64,000 nt of DNA from an uncultured Clostridium sp. GTDB taxonomy: Bacteria > Bacillota > Clostridia > Clostridiales > Clostridiaceae. The translations under genes were made by a program, and so were the position numbers. Under the pieces are notes generated by a model. It was not told where the DNA came from. It made no database searches and saw only the letters and a program-made list of their open reading frames with translations. Positions 1-8,640 of this stretch are shown piece after piece; positions within the stretch are counted from its first letter, which is position 1; the number at the start of each line of letters is the position of its first letter. The stretch covers positions 1 to 64,000 of the forward strand of contig NZ_CAMQZG010000016.1 of the NCBI RefSeq assembly GCF_947039605.1, read 5' to 3'.

Positions 1-54
1 AGCAGAGGACTGAAAATCCTCGTGTCACTGGTTCGATTCCGGTTCGGGCCACCA
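1..54 (+). tRNA. tRNA-Phe (GAA), 5' end cut by window
   Basis: The 54 bases are identical to the 3' part of the two complete tRNA-Phe genes at 1164 and 1480. They contain the anticodon loop CTGAAAA (anticodon GAA), variable loop, T arm, acceptor strand and an encoded CCA. The first 22 bases lie outside the window. Confidence 0.95.
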
Positions 55-56
55 GC

Positions 57-92
57 AAAGAAGTTTGATTTTTATCAAACTTCTTTTTTTTT
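57..92 (+). terminator. Intrinsic terminator of first tRNA-Phe
   Basis: A perfect stem AAGAAGTTTGAT / ATCAAACTTCTT with a short T loop is followed by a run of T. The same hairpin follows the other two tRNA-Phe genes, so tRNA and terminator were copied as one unit. Confidence 0.93.
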
Positions 93-116
93 ATACTTTA
101 ATATAATATTAAAGTA

Positions 117-222
117 GAAAAAAAAGAAGGTGGATTTTGATAAATTTTCTTTTTTTTATACCTAAAAGTTAAAAAAAGACAAATAAAGACTATTTAATAT
201 ATGATATTCTTTTTTTTATCTA
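117..222 (+). repeat. Decayed copies of the tRNA terminator tail
   Basis: At 117-162 the sequence repeats the terminator pattern in damaged form: AAAGAAGG, then GGATTTTGATAAA, then TTTTC with a T run and ATAC. The intact tail is AAAGAAG, TTTGAT, ATCAAACTTC, T run, ATAC. A third, shorter piece ending TTC, T run, ATC lies near 203-222. I read these as remnants of earlier tRNA-terminator units. AT-rich convergence is possible. Confidence 0.4.
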
Positions 223-327
223 AAATTAGCGTATATATGTTTTTGGTAGTAGGATGGTAGTTTTGAAAAATTATGATATTATTAATACTGTTATTACGAG
301 AGAAGAATTACATGTTGGAGGAAACTT

Positions 328-987
328 ATGAAAAAAGGTCGTATAGTTAGTTTAATTATAGTTGTAGCTGTTATTGTTGGGATATCAGTAGTATCAGGAT
401 ATGAGTATTATAAAAAAACTGATGGAAACAAAATGAATAGTATACAAGCTAGTAAGGTACCGGTAGAAGAAATTACAGTAACGAAAATTCTAAATAGTAA
501 AGAGGTTATTGTTAATGTAACAGGCAATAAAAATATTAATAAGCTTATGATAGCAAAGGTTCTAGAATTAAATGGAATAACAGGTGTTAATGTTGATATT
601 AAAATAAATAGTGAAGCGTATGGTGGAGTTAATGGTAGTGAAGTTTTAAAAGCGTGTGCAAAGAAATTAAATATTAAAGTTACAGCGGAAGATTGCAAAC
701 TTGCAAATATTTTAGTTGCAACAAGCACAGGTCTTGATATGCTTGATACTCACGAGAATGTTTATAAAGTGATTAATCTTACAAATGAACATTTTGAAGA
801 TCATTATTCAAATCAAGGATTATTTATGGGAGTTCCAGATAGAATACTTAATAAATATAGTCCAAAGATTAAAAATGATGACGGGGCAGATTCATTATAT
901 GTACAGATGTGTATATTCTTAAATCAGTATTATACAAATTTAAATAATACAAATAGTACAAGTAGTTCAGATAATACAAATAATTAA
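328..987 (+). CDS. Membrane-anchored protein of unknown function
   Basis: 219 residues starting at ATG after a clear GGAGGA site. Residues 1-5 are basic (MKKGR) and residues 6-26 form one hydrophobic segment, so the protein is probably anchored by an uncleaved signal with the rest outside the cell; there is no lipobox cysteine. The exterior part carries a short segment rich in Val, Ile, Thr and Asn (about 45-95), a region with two Cys near residues 111 and 122, and a C-terminal tail of Asn, Ser and Thr. I recognise no domain. The gene is bracketed by tRNA-Phe copies and has its own terminator, so it is a single-gene unit inserted in a tRNA array. It could be a recent arrival or simply a gene trapped by tRNA duplication. 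Confidence 0.8.
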   Translation: MKKGRIVSLIIVVAVIVGISVVSGYEYYKKTDGNKMNSIQASKVPVEEITVTKILNSKEVIVNVTGNKNINKLMIAKVLELNGITGVNVDIKINSEAYGGVNGSEVLKACAKKLNIKVTAEDCKLANILVATSTGLDMLDTHENVYKVINLTNEHFEDHYSNQGLFMGVPDRILNKYSPKIKNDDGADSLYVQMCIFLNQYYTNLNNTNSTSSSDNTNN

Positions 988-997
988 AAAATGAAAG

Positions 998-1036
998 CTA
1001 TACTTTTAGACTAATCATTTAAAGTATAGTTTTTTA
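998..1036 (+). terminator. Terminator after the anchored protein gene
   Basis: Stem CTATACTTT (998-1006) pairs with AAAGTATAG (1021-1029) and is followed by a T run. Confidence 0.85.
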
Positions 1037-1108
1037 GATTTTAAATAGTTAGTCTAAAAGTAGTTGATTTAAAATAAAAAAAGAATTTTAAAAATTTAAA
1101 AAAAATGC

Positions 1109-1137
1109 TTTACAAAATTAGAGAAAGTATGTATACT
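1109..1137 (+). promoter_or_regulatory. Sigma-A promoter of second tRNA-Phe
   Basis: TTTACA (1109-1114), 17-base spacer, TATACT (1132-1137). The start would fall about 20 bases before the tRNA. Confidence 0.8.
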
Positions 1138-1163
1138 TATAAAAGTAAGTTCGTCTTACACAT

Positions 1164-1239
<76 letters not shown>

Positions 1240-1240
1240 C

Positions 1241-1275
1241 AAAGAAGTTTGATTTTTATCAAACTTCTTTTTTTA
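1241..1275 (+). terminator. Terminator of second tRNA-Phe
   Basis: Same AAGAAGTTTGAT / ATCAAACTTCTT hairpin and T run as after the other two copies. Confidence 0.93.
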
Positions 1276-1424
1276 TACTTTAAAATAGAAAAGATAGGTT
1301 GAAATTTAAAGTAAATAAATTAGTTATGATATTTAAATTTTGAGAAAAATGAAGAAAAAGATAGAAAATAATAGATATATATTAGTTAAATTCTTTTAAT
1401 AGCTATATTTATAAGAAAAGAAAC

Positions 1425-1453
1425 TTTACAAAGTAGTCATATATTTATATAAT
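1425..1453 (+). promoter_or_regulatory. Sigma-A promoter of third tRNA-Phe
   Basis: TTTACA (1425-1430), 17-base spacer, TATAAT (1448-1453). The short stretch before the tRNA (TAAGTT...CTTACA) resembles that before the second copy, so promoter and tRNA were duplicated together. Confidence 0.85.
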
Positions 1454-1479
1454 AAATGAGTAAGTTAGTTCTTACATAT

Positions 1480-1555
<76 letters not shown>

Positions 1556-1557
1556 GT

Positions 1558-1592
1558 AAAGAAGTTTGATTTTTATCAAACTTCTTTTTTTA
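1558..1592 (+). terminator. Terminator of third tRNA-Phe
   Basis: Same perfect AAGAAGTTTGAT hairpin followed by seven T. Confidence 0.93.
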
Positions 1593-1737
1593 TGCCTAAA
1601 TATAAATTTATAATTGAAATTATGAGAAATTTTATATATTGTAGATAGTAAGGAAGTTTTATGATGATTCTACGTATAAAGTTTTGTTTTATGCATAAAA
1701 TTACTTTTATAGAAAACTTTTTTTAAATAATTTAATA

Positions 1738-1746
1738 TGGTATTAT
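1738..1746 (+). promoter_or_regulatory. Extended -10 promoter of the parvulin gene
   Basis: TGG directly followed by TATTAT gives an extended -10 element about 40 bases before the ATG. No good -35 box is visible. Confidence 0.45.
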
Positions 1747-1786
1747 ATTATTAGTTTAATATAACAGAAAGAAGGAGAATTTTACT

Positions 1787-2533
1787 ATGGAAAATAAAGT
1801 TTTAGCAGTAGTTGCTGGAAGAGAAATAACAGAAAATGATATAAACTCAATAATCGCTAAGTATCCTGAGCAGCAAAGAGCAATGTTTGCTAACCCTGAT
1901 GCAAGAAAAGCTATATTAGAGCAAGCGATAGGATTTGAGCTTATGTTCCACAAAGGACAAGAGCTTAAAATAGATGAAACAGATGTTTATAAAACACAAC
2001 TTGAAATCTTCAAAAAAGAATTATTAATTCAAAGAACAGTTGAAGATGTATTAGCAAAAGTAGTTCTTACAGATGCAGAAGCAGAAGATTACTACAATAA
2101 TAATAAAGAAGAATTCCAAGAGCCTGCAAGAGTTGCTGCAAAGCATATCTTAATGGAATCAGAAGATGAAATTAAAGCTGTTAAAGCACAAATAGCTACT
2201 GGAGAAGTAACATTTGAAGAAGCTGCAAGAGCTAACTCAACATGTCCTTCAAAAGAGCAAGATGGAAATCTTGGTGAGTTCTCAAGAGGAATGATGGTTC
2301 CAGAATTTGAGAATGCTGCTTTCTCATTAGCGGTTGGAGAAGTAAGCGAGCCAGTTCAAACTCAGTTTGGATATCACTTAATCAAAGTTGAGAACAAGAT
2401 GGAGTCATCAGTTCAAACTTTTGAAGATGTTAAAGAAGCTGTAATGGAAAAATTAATGGTAACAGCACAACAAGATAAATATCTTGGAATATTAACAGAG
2501 CTTGAAGCTAAATATGGTGTTGATAGAAAATAA
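1787..2533 (+). CDS. Cytosolic parvulin-type peptidyl-prolyl isomerase
   Basis: 248 residues, ATG start with AGAAGGAGA site. The protein would catalyse cis-trans isomerisation of X-Pro bonds and act as a foldase. Residues 1-110 form a charged helical SurA/PrsA-type N-terminal region. Residues about 113-203 are the rotamase domain, with the family motifs AKHILM near 118-123, GNLGEFSRG near 160-168, VPEFENAAFSL, and TQFGYHLIKV near 192-201. There is no signal peptide and no lipobox, so unlike secreted PrsA it should stay in the cytosol; similar short versions are common in Clostridium. It stands alone between the tRNA array and the polysaccharide operon, with its own terminator. Confidence 0.92.
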   Translation: MENKVLAVVAGREITENDINSIIAKYPEQQRAMFANPDARKAILEQAIGFELMFHKGQELKIDETDVYKTQLEIFKKELLIQRTVEDVLAKVVLTDAEAEDYYNNNKEEFQEPARVAAKHILMESEDEIKAVKAQIATGEVTFEEAARANSTCPSKEQDGNLGEFSRGMMVPEFENAAFSLAVGEVSEPVQTQFGYHLIKVENKMESSVQTFEDVKEAVMEKLMVTAQQDKYLGILTELEAKYGVDRK

Positions 2534-2565
2534 TATATTATATATTTAAATATAATATTTAGAAG

Positions 2566-2598
2566 AAAAAGAGGTGCGAAATATTGCACCTCTTTTTT
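2566..2598 (+). terminator. Terminator of the parvulin gene
   Basis: AAAGAGGTGC / GCACCTCTTT stem with T run. Confidence 0.92.
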
Positions 2599-2701
2599 GC
2601 GTTTAAAATAAGAAAATAAATAGACTAGATTTATGACTAGAAAGTCTAAATGTTTAGAGTTTATTAAGGATGCTAATTTTAAAGAATTGAGACCGAGTTT
2701 A

Positions 2702-2721
2702 TGTTATAATAACATATGTTA
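2702..2721 (+). promoter_or_regulatory. Extended -10 promoter plus palindrome for the export operon
   Basis: TGT directly precedes TATAAT (2705-2710), an extended -10 element. The perfect 12-base palindrome TAACATATGTTA (2710-2721) then covers the expected start point and could be an operator. The start would give a leader of about 100 bases. Confidence 0.5.
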
Positions 2722-2753
2722 ATTTAAAACAAATTAAGTTATTAAAACAGATT

Positions 2754-2791
2754 AAATGTTAGGTAATGCCTAGGAATATTACTTAGTATTT
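2754..2791 (+). other. Leader hairpin before the export operon
   Basis: AAATGTTAGGTAAT (2754-2767) can pair with ATTACTTAGTATTT (2778-2791) over 14 base pairs, three of them G-U, with a 10-base loop. No T run follows, so it is not a terminator. It sits 15 bases before the ribosome binding site of the permease gene. Confidence 0.5.
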
Positions 2792-2819
2792 AACGTTTAA
2801 ATGATTAGAGGTGAATTTT

Positions 2820-3704
2820 TTGAGAAAATGGATTGAATTAGAAAAAAGTGTTTTTTCTAATTGGAAAATGATTCTAAACATATCAAAGAAAGAATTCAAG
2901 AAAGAATTCGCAGGTTCAAGACTTGGTATTGTTTGGGCTCTTTTAAGACCTATAGCAATGATACTTGTATTCTGGGTAGTATTTGGGATGGTATTCTCAG
3001 GTGGTGCACAAGATGGACCACTGCTTCCAAATGGTACATATGAAAAAGTACCTTATTTAGTTTGGCTTGTAGCAGGGTATGTACCATGGATATTTATTTC
3101 AGATTACATAGTAGCAGGAGCAAGTTCTATTAGGAATAGTGCTTTCTTAGTTAAAAAAGTTAAGTTTCCAGTACAGATATTACAGAGTATTAGGCTTATG
3201 CAAAGTTTTTATACTTTCCTGATATTTCTTGGAATTAACTTTATTATTATGGCGTTTAATGGTTGGCTTGGTAAGATAAACTATTTATTATTGATATATG
3301 CAATAATTGTTACAGTTATATTTATGTCAGCACTTGCAAGACTTTTATCAACTTGGGTTGTTATGTCTGTAGATTTTATGCATGCAATAGGAATTTCTAT
3401 GCAATTTTTATTCTGGCTTAGTCCTGTAATGTGGGCTATGAATCAGATGGTTAAACCAATGATGGCAGGTGATTATGCACAGTATACACACCTTGCAGTA
3501 AGTTTGGTTAAGCTAAATCCTTTAACTTATCTAGTTTTAATGTTTAGAGATGCATATCTTGGAACAGACTGGGTTAGTATGGACTTCTTTGGAATGCCAG
3601 GATGGACATACACAGTGTATTTCTTTGTTATTACAATTATTTTATTTATAATTGGAACAAGAGTATTTAATAAGTTTAGACCAGAATTTGATGATGTTCT
3701 ATAA
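2820..3704 (+). CDS. wzm: Polysaccharide ABC exporter, permease subunit (Wzm/TagG type)
   Basis: About 294 residues. It is an ABC-2 type integral membrane subunit that moves lipid-linked glycans across the membrane together with a Wzt-type ATPase. After an amphipathic N-terminus (RKWIELEKSVFSNW) the family signature FKKEFAGSRLGIVWALLRP is present, followed by about six hydrophobic segments. The signature loops LRPIAMILVFWVVFGMVF and VPWIFISDYI fit TagG/Wzm proteins. I place the start at TTG 2820, which lies 6 bases after AGAGGTGA; the GTG at 2811 would sit inside the ribosome binding site. The gene leads an operon with two ATPase genes and three glycosyltransferase genes, all tightly spaced. 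The exported polymer cannot be named from sequence. Confidence 0.9.
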   Translation: MRKWIELEKSVFSNWKMILNISKKEFKKEFAGSRLGIVWALLRPIAMILVFWVVFGMVFSGGAQDGPLLPNGTYEKVPYLVWLVAGYVPWIFISDYIVAGASSIRNSAFLVKKVKFPVQILQSIRLMQSFYTFLIFLGINFIIMAFNGWLGKINYLLLIYAIIVTVIFMSALARLLSTWVVMSVDFMHAIGISMQFLFWLSPVMWAMNQMVKPMMAGDYAQYTHLAVSLVKLNPLTYLVLMFRDAYLGTDWVSMDFFGMPGWTYTVYFFVITIILFIIGTRVFNKFRPEFDDVL

Positions 3705-3719
3705 AAGTGAGGTTAAAAT

Positions 3720-4880
3720 ATGTCAGTGGTTATAGAGGCCAAAAATCTTACAAAAATGTATAAGATGTATGGCGATCAAAATGAAAAATTATTTTCTTTT
3801 AAAAAGAGAAGACATGAAGAGTTTTATGCCTTAAATGGTGTTTCTTTTGAAATAAAGAGTGGAGAGTGTGTTGGGATTATTGGTCATAATGGGGCTGGTA
3901 AATCAACACTTCTTAAAATTTTAACAGGAGTTGCTTTTGCAACTACTGGGGAGCTTAATGTTAAAGGTAAAGTTTCATCTTTACTAGAACTTGGTTCTGG
4001 ATTTAACCCAGAGCTTACAGGGGTAGAAAATATTTATTTTAATGGTACTTTAAATGGTTTAACAACGCAACAAATTGATGCTGTTAAAGATGGTATTATA
4101 GAATTTGCTGATATTGGAGATTTTGTATACCAACCAGTTAAGTGTTATTCAAGTGGTATGTTTGCAAGACTTGCATTTGCAGTTGCGATAAACATTGACC
4201 CAGATATTCTTATAGTAGATGAAATTTTATCTGTTGGAGATGTAGGTTTCCAAGTTAAGTGTATGGAGAAATTTGAAGAGTTTAAAAATTCAGAAAGAAC
4301 TATTATCTATGTTTCACATGGACTTGGTACAGTTAAAAAGTTCTGTGATAGAGCTATTTGGCTTCAAAAAGGTGAAGTTATGGATGATGGTAATTCAGTT
4401 ATTGTTGTTGAAAGGTATTATAATATAAACTTTAATCCTGCAACAATCGAAAACTTAGAGGATGGAGTAAGTGATAAGTTAAAAACTTTAACACTTACAG
4501 GTGAAAAAAATGTACTTTCTTATAGAGAAGATTTAAATCTTGAGTTCAATTATGAACTAGTAGAAGAACTCGAAGAGCCAAGAGTTATATTTGAACTTAG
4601 AAAAACAGATTATGAACCAGGTACAACAAGAGGTAGTGACCAATTTGTTTGTGCTTTTGATAGTGTGGATAATAGTCTTAATATAAGAGGTATGAAAGGT
4701 TCAAATAAATTTAAACTTAATCTTGAGGACATTAGTCTTGTAGCAGGAGTTTACTACCTTGATGTTGTTATAATGAACAAGGCGGAAACTGTATATAGAA
4801 AAGTTAATGCTTTTAGCTTTACTATGGAAGATAAATATAGAGGTGAGGGGTTCTTGATTCTAGAGCATTCTTGGAGTTAA
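3720..4880 (+). CDS. wzt: Polysaccharide ABC exporter, ATPase subunit 1 (Wzt type)
   Basis: 386 residues. The N-terminal nucleotide-binding domain has Walker A GHNGAGKS (55-62), signature YSSGM (143-147), Walker B ILIVDE (163-168) and the switch His at about 200. The conserved LxELGSGFNPELTGxENI segment is typical of Wzt/TagH-type ATPases. Residues about 245-386 form a beta-rich C-terminal domain like the one that binds the glycan end in Wzt proteins. ATP hydrolysis would power export through the permease encoded 15 bases upstream. A second, clearly homologous ATPase is encoded at 7458; both have distinct C-terminal domains. ATG start after a weak GTGAGG site. Confidence 0.92.
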   Translation: MSVVIEAKNLTKMYKMYGDQNEKLFSFKKRRHEEFYALNGVSFEIKSGECVGIIGHNGAGKSTLLKILTGVAFATTGELNVKGKVSSLLELGSGFNPELTGVENIYFNGTLNGLTTQQIDAVKDGIIEFADIGDFVYQPVKCYSSGMFARLAFAVAINIDPDILIVDEILSVGDVGFQVKCMEKFEEFKNSERTIIYVSHGLGTVKKFCDRAIWLQKGEVMDDGNSVIVVERYYNINFNPATIENLEDGVSDKLKTLTLTGEKNVLSYREDLNLEFNYELVEELEEPRVIFELRKTDYEPGTTRGSDQFVCAFDSVDNSLNIRGMKGSNKFKLNLEDISLVAGVYYLDVVIMNKAETVYRKVNAFSFTMEDKYRGEGFLILEHSWS

Positions 4881-4905
4881 GTAATTAGTTAGGAGGATCC
4901 TATAC

Positions 4906-6186
4906 GTGGGAGTTGTGTTTGATAATTTTAAAAGAACTATAAAAGAAGAGGGCGTAATCGCTCTTCTTAAAAAAATATGTATGGATATTGGTTATAAGTT
5001 TTATTGTTTAAGAACTAGGTCAAGATTTACATACAATAGAAATTATAATAAGTATTATAGAGAATTTACAAGAATACTTAAAGAAGAAAAGTACGAGGCT
5101 ATAGTTGTTTTTGATTCAAGAGTTGGGTGGAATATTCCACTTTTTCAAAGATCACAACATATGGCAAATGAACTTACAGATAAAGGACTATTATATTTTT
5201 ACCGTTCATCAGAACAGTTTGATAAGGATATAACTGAGTTCAAAAAACTAAAGGATAGACTACATATAGTTAATATGGCAAACTATGCACTTAATAATGC
5301 TATGTTTGATGTTTTAAGAGAACACACAGGACCAAAATTCCTTTCACTATATTCAACAGATGTTTATCTTGATGAGCCTTATATAAAGGATAAATACACA
5401 GATGCAGGTTTCCATATTATTTATGAATATATTGATGAGATGTCAGACCAAATTTCAGGCTGGCTTCCAGAATTTGTTTATGCAAGACATCAGCATATTT
5501 TAGAAGATACAGAAAACTTTGCAGTTGGTTCAGCAGATAAGCTTATTGAAGAGATAAGAGAAGTTCGTGGTGATGAGAATGTAGCTATGATTACTAATGG
5601 AGTTCAGTATAAAGATTGGATTAAACATGAGATTGAAGTTCCAGAAAAGATTAAAAATATAGTTGCAAAAGGTAATCCTATAATGGGATACTTTGGTGCA
5701 CTTGCAAAGTGGTTTGATTATGAATTATTAAGAGAAGTTGCAGTTCAAAGACCAAATATAGAAATTCTTCTTATTGGATTCTTATATGATGATGAGTTTA
5801 AAAAGAGTAAAGTAGAAGAGCTTCCAAACGTTCATTATATTGGAGTTATAGATTATAAAGAGCTTCCAAAGTACGGAAAATTCTTTGATTTATCAATTAT
5901 TCCATTCCTGCTTAATGATATAACTGAGTCTACAAGTCCGGTTAAATTATTTGAGTATATGGCTATGGCTCATCCTATAGTTACAACTGATATGAGAGAA
6001 TGTAGAAAATATAAGTCAGTTCTTATAGGAAAAGGTGCTGATGATTTTGTAGCTAAAGTTGATGAAGCACTTAAAATACCAAAAGATAGTGAGTATTATG
6101 AGTGGCTTGAAAAAGAAGCTTTAGAAAATACATGGACAGAGAAAGCAGAAGTTCTTTATGAATTAGTAAAGAAAAATATTAAGTAA
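4906..6186 (+). CDS. Glycosyltransferase, GT-B fold, paralogue 1
   Basis: 426 residues starting with GTG, 9 bases after AGGAGG. It is a probable retaining GT4-like transferase adding a sugar to the exported surface polymer on the cytosolic side. The N-terminal half contains VVFDSRVGWNIPLFQRSQH, matching the RPQH motif of its two paralogues but with Ser for Pro (82-85). The C-terminal half has MGYFGALAKWFDYELL, then SPVKLFEYMAMAHPIVTT, with the Glu-rich donor-binding region of GT-B enzymes. There is no signal peptide or membrane segment, only a basic N-terminus. It is closely related to the proteins at 6203 and 8641, so the operon grew by duplication. Confidence 0.87.
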   Translation: MGVVFDNFKRTIKEEGVIALLKKICMDIGYKFYCLRTRSRFTYNRNYNKYYREFTRILKEEKYEAIVVFDSRVGWNIPLFQRSQHMANELTDKGLLYFYRSSEQFDKDITEFKKLKDRLHIVNMANYALNNAMFDVLREHTGPKFLSLYSTDVYLDEPYIKDKYTDAGFHIIYEYIDEMSDQISGWLPEFVYARHQHILEDTENFAVGSADKLIEEIREVRGDENVAMITNGVQYKDWIKHEIEVPEKIKNIVAKGNPIMGYFGALAKWFDYELLREVAVQRPNIEILLIGFLYDDEFKKSKVEELPNVHYIGVIDYKELPKYGKFFDLSIIPFLLNDITESTSPVKLFEYMAMAHPIVTTDMRECRKYKSVLIGKGADDFVAKVDEALKIPKDSEYYEWLEKEALENTWTEKAEVLYELVKKNIK

Positions 6187-6202
6187 AAGGTGATTTAATT
6201 TT

Positions 6203-7441
6203 ATGAGTATATTAAAATCTATACAAAATTTCTTTAGACCAGTGGCACTTCCTTTATATCACTTAATGAGATCAAGAGGACATGAGAAGCACAAAGATGA
6301 TTTCTTTAAAGAGATGAAAGAAGTTTTAAATAGCAAAAAATATGATGCAGTAGTTATTTTTGATGTGTACTTTGGGTTTAATGTTAAGATGTTCCAAAGA
6401 CCACAACATATAGCTTTAAATATGGCTAAGGAGAATATATTATATCTTTACAAAGCATCACCTTATGTAGAGATAGACAAAGAGGTTAAAGTAAGTCAGA
6501 AGGTTAAAGATAATTTATACCTTGTGAATACAGATCTTTATTGGTTACAAGAGGGTCTTTTAGATATGATAAAAGAATCTGGAATACCTTGTTTTGGGCA
6601 AATATATTCTACAAGTTTTACAGAGTATGATAAGTACATGAAGAAATTTACTGATAGAGGACTTAAAGTTATTTATGAGTATGTTGATGATTTATCAGAT
6701 GAGATAGCAGGATATAAAATACCTGATTCAGTTAAAAAAGCACATGATGGAATGCTTAAAAATTCTGAGGATGTTTATGTTGTTACAACAGCAACTAAAC
6801 TTTATGATGAAGTTGTAAGTATAAGAGGAAAGAATAGAGTAGAGCTTGTTACTAATGGTGTTGAGTTTGAACATTTCTCTGATATCAAGTGTAAGGAAGT
6901 ACCAGAGGAAATTAAAACAATAGTTGAGAGTGATAAAAAAATAATAGGATATTTTGGTGCTCTTGCTAAGTGGTTTGATTATGAGCTTATTACAAAGATG
7001 TCAAAGGAGCTTCCAGAGTATGAGATTATGCTTATAGGAATTAACTATGATAAATCTTTAGATAAAAGTGGAATATTAGAACTTTCAAATGTGCATTATT
7101 TAGGGACAAGGAATTATACGCAGCTGCCTACATATGCAAAATTCTTTGATGTAGCTACTATACCTTTTGTTATAAATGATATAACAGAGGCAACTAGCCC
7201 TGTTAAATTATTTGAGTATATGGCACTAGGTAAGCCAATAGTTACTACTGCACTTCCAGAGTGTAGAAAGTATGAGTCAGCATTAGTTAGTAATTCACAT
7301 GATGAATTTATAGCTAATATAAAAAAAGCCAGTGAGCTTGAAAATGATGAAAAGTATTTAGAACTTTTAAGAAAAGAAGGACTTGATAATACTTGGAGAC
7401 AAAAGGCAATAGATATGAAAGAGCTTATTTTAAACTCTTAA
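6203..7441 (+). CDS. Glycosyltransferase, GT-B fold, paralogue 2
   Basis: 412 residues, ATG after AAAGGTGA. It has the same architecture as the preceding protein: RPQHIALNMA near 66-75, IIGYFGALAKWFDYELI in the middle, and SPVKLFEYMALGKPIVTT in the C-terminal donor-binding domain. The spacing to the gene before is 16 bases and to the ATPase gene after it 16 bases, so they are cotranscribed. It probably adds a sugar to the exported glycan; donor and acceptor cannot be read from sequence. It keeps the RPQH motif that paralogue 1 has changed. Confidence 0.87.
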   Translation: MSILKSIQNFFRPVALPLYHLMRSRGHEKHKDDFFKEMKEVLNSKKYDAVVIFDVYFGFNVKMFQRPQHIALNMAKENILYLYKASPYVEIDKEVKVSQKVKDNLYLVNTDLYWLQEGLLDMIKESGIPCFGQIYSTSFTEYDKYMKKFTDRGLKVIYEYVDDLSDEIAGYKIPDSVKKAHDGMLKNSEDVYVVTTATKLYDEVVSIRGKNRVELVTNGVEFEHFSDIKCKEVPEEIKTIVESDKKIIGYFGALAKWFDYELITKMSKELPEYEIMLIGINYDKSLDKSGILELSNVHYLGTRNYTQLPTYAKFFDVATIPFVINDITEATSPVKLFEYMALGKPIVTTALPECRKYESALVSNSHDEFIANIKKASELENDEKYLELLRKEGLDNTWRQKAIDMKELILNS

Positions 7442-7457
7442 TTGGAGGTAAGTAGAA

Positions 7458-8639
7458 ATGTCTTATGCAGTTAAAGTAGAACATTTAACTAAAAAATATA
7501 AAATATATGGTTCAGGTGCTAGTAAAACATCTATGTTAGTAAATCCTTTTTCAAAGAAGAAACCAGATGAGTTTGTAGCTTTAAATGATGTTTCTTTTGA
7601 GATTAATAGAGGTGAGATAGTTGGTATTATAGGTAATAATGGGGCAGGTAAGTCTACATTATTAAAAATATTATCAGGTGTTGCATTTCAAAATGAAGGT
7701 GAGGTAGATGTTAAGGGGAGAATATCTTCTTTAATAGAACTTGGTGCAGGATTTAACCCAGAGCTTACTGGGATAAGTAATATATATTTCAATGGAAGTA
7801 TTATGGGAATGGAGAAGGCAGAAATTGATGCAGTTTTAGATAAGATTATTGATTTTGCTGATATTGGAGATTTTATAAATCAGCCAGTTAAAAACTATTC
7901 AAGTGGTATGTATGCAAGACTTGCTTTTGCAGTTGCTATAAATATTAATCCAGATATTCTTATTGTAGATGAAATACTATCTGTTGGGGATGTAGGTTTC
8001 CAACAAAAATGTATGGCTAAGTTTGATGAGTTTAAAAAGCAAGGTAGAACTATTATCTATGTTTCTCATGGACTTTCAACAGTTCAAACATATTGCGAGA
8101 GGGCTATATGGCTTGAAAAAGGATGTGTGAGGGATATAGGTCCAGCATTTGATATAGTAGAAGACTATTATAGAACTATGATGGATAAAGGTGAAGAGGT
8201 AGAAGAAAAGAAGGCTTTTGTTGAACTTTCAAAGATAGAAGTAGCAAATGGAATTGAGGAAGTTTCATATGGTGAAAAAATAGAGTTTAACTTAGAATAT
8301 GATGTTTTAAGGGATGATATAAAAAGTCCTGGAGTTAGTATAGAACTTAGAAAAGCTTATAGAGAGCCTTGTGAATTTAGACATGTTGACCAATTTATAT
8401 GCTCAGTTAACAGTAATGTTGATGGAGTTAGTATACCTTGGGAAAAAGGAACTAATAAGATTAAGTTTTCATTTGATGATTTAAGAGTAATAGAGGGACT
8501 ATACTACCTTGATGTTATTTTTTCAGAGAGTCAGGATTTAGTTTCGCTTAATTCAAATGAAAATGCTATCTCTTTTAAAGTGAATGGTGATAAAAAATCG
8601 CAGGGGTTTGTGTTCTTAAAGGATAAATGGGAGGATTAA
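7458..8639 (+). CDS. wzt: Polysaccharide ABC exporter, ATPase subunit 2 (Wzt type)
   Basis: 393 residues. Walker A GNNGAGKS (59-66), signature YSSGM, Walker B ILIVDE and the C-terminal beta-rich domain are all present, so it is an intact second Wzt-type ATPase. The nucleotide-binding domain is very similar to that of the protein at 3720, while the C-terminal 150 residues are more divergent, which fits different recognition of the glycan end. Only one permease gene is in the operon, so the two ATPases may form a heterodimer or take turns with the same permease. The stop overlaps the spacing of the next gene by only one base between genes. Good GGAGGTAAG ribosome binding site. Confidence 0.92.
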   Translation: MSYAVKVEHLTKKYKIYGSGASKTSMLVNPFSKKKPDEFVALNDVSFEINRGEIVGIIGNNGAGKSTLLKILSGVAFQNEGEVDVKGRISSLIELGAGFNPELTGISNIYFNGSIMGMEKAEIDAVLDKIIDFADIGDFINQPVKNYSSGMYARLAFAVAININPDILIVDEILSVGDVGFQQKCMAKFDEFKKQGRTIIYVSHGLSTVQTYCERAIWLEKGCVRDIGPAFDIVEDYYRTMMDKGEEVEEKKAFVELSKIEVANGIEEVSYGEKIEFNLEYDVLRDDIKSPGVSIELRKAYREPCEFRHVDQFICSVNSNVDGVSIPWEKGTNKIKFSFDDLRVIEGLYYLDVIFSESQDLVSLNSNENAISFKVNGDKKSQGFVFLKDKWED

Positions 8640-8640
8640 A

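Noticed and set aside
408-728. 106-codon frame opposite the anchored protein gene
   Set aside because: No ribosome binding site, lies wholly within a real gene on the other strand.
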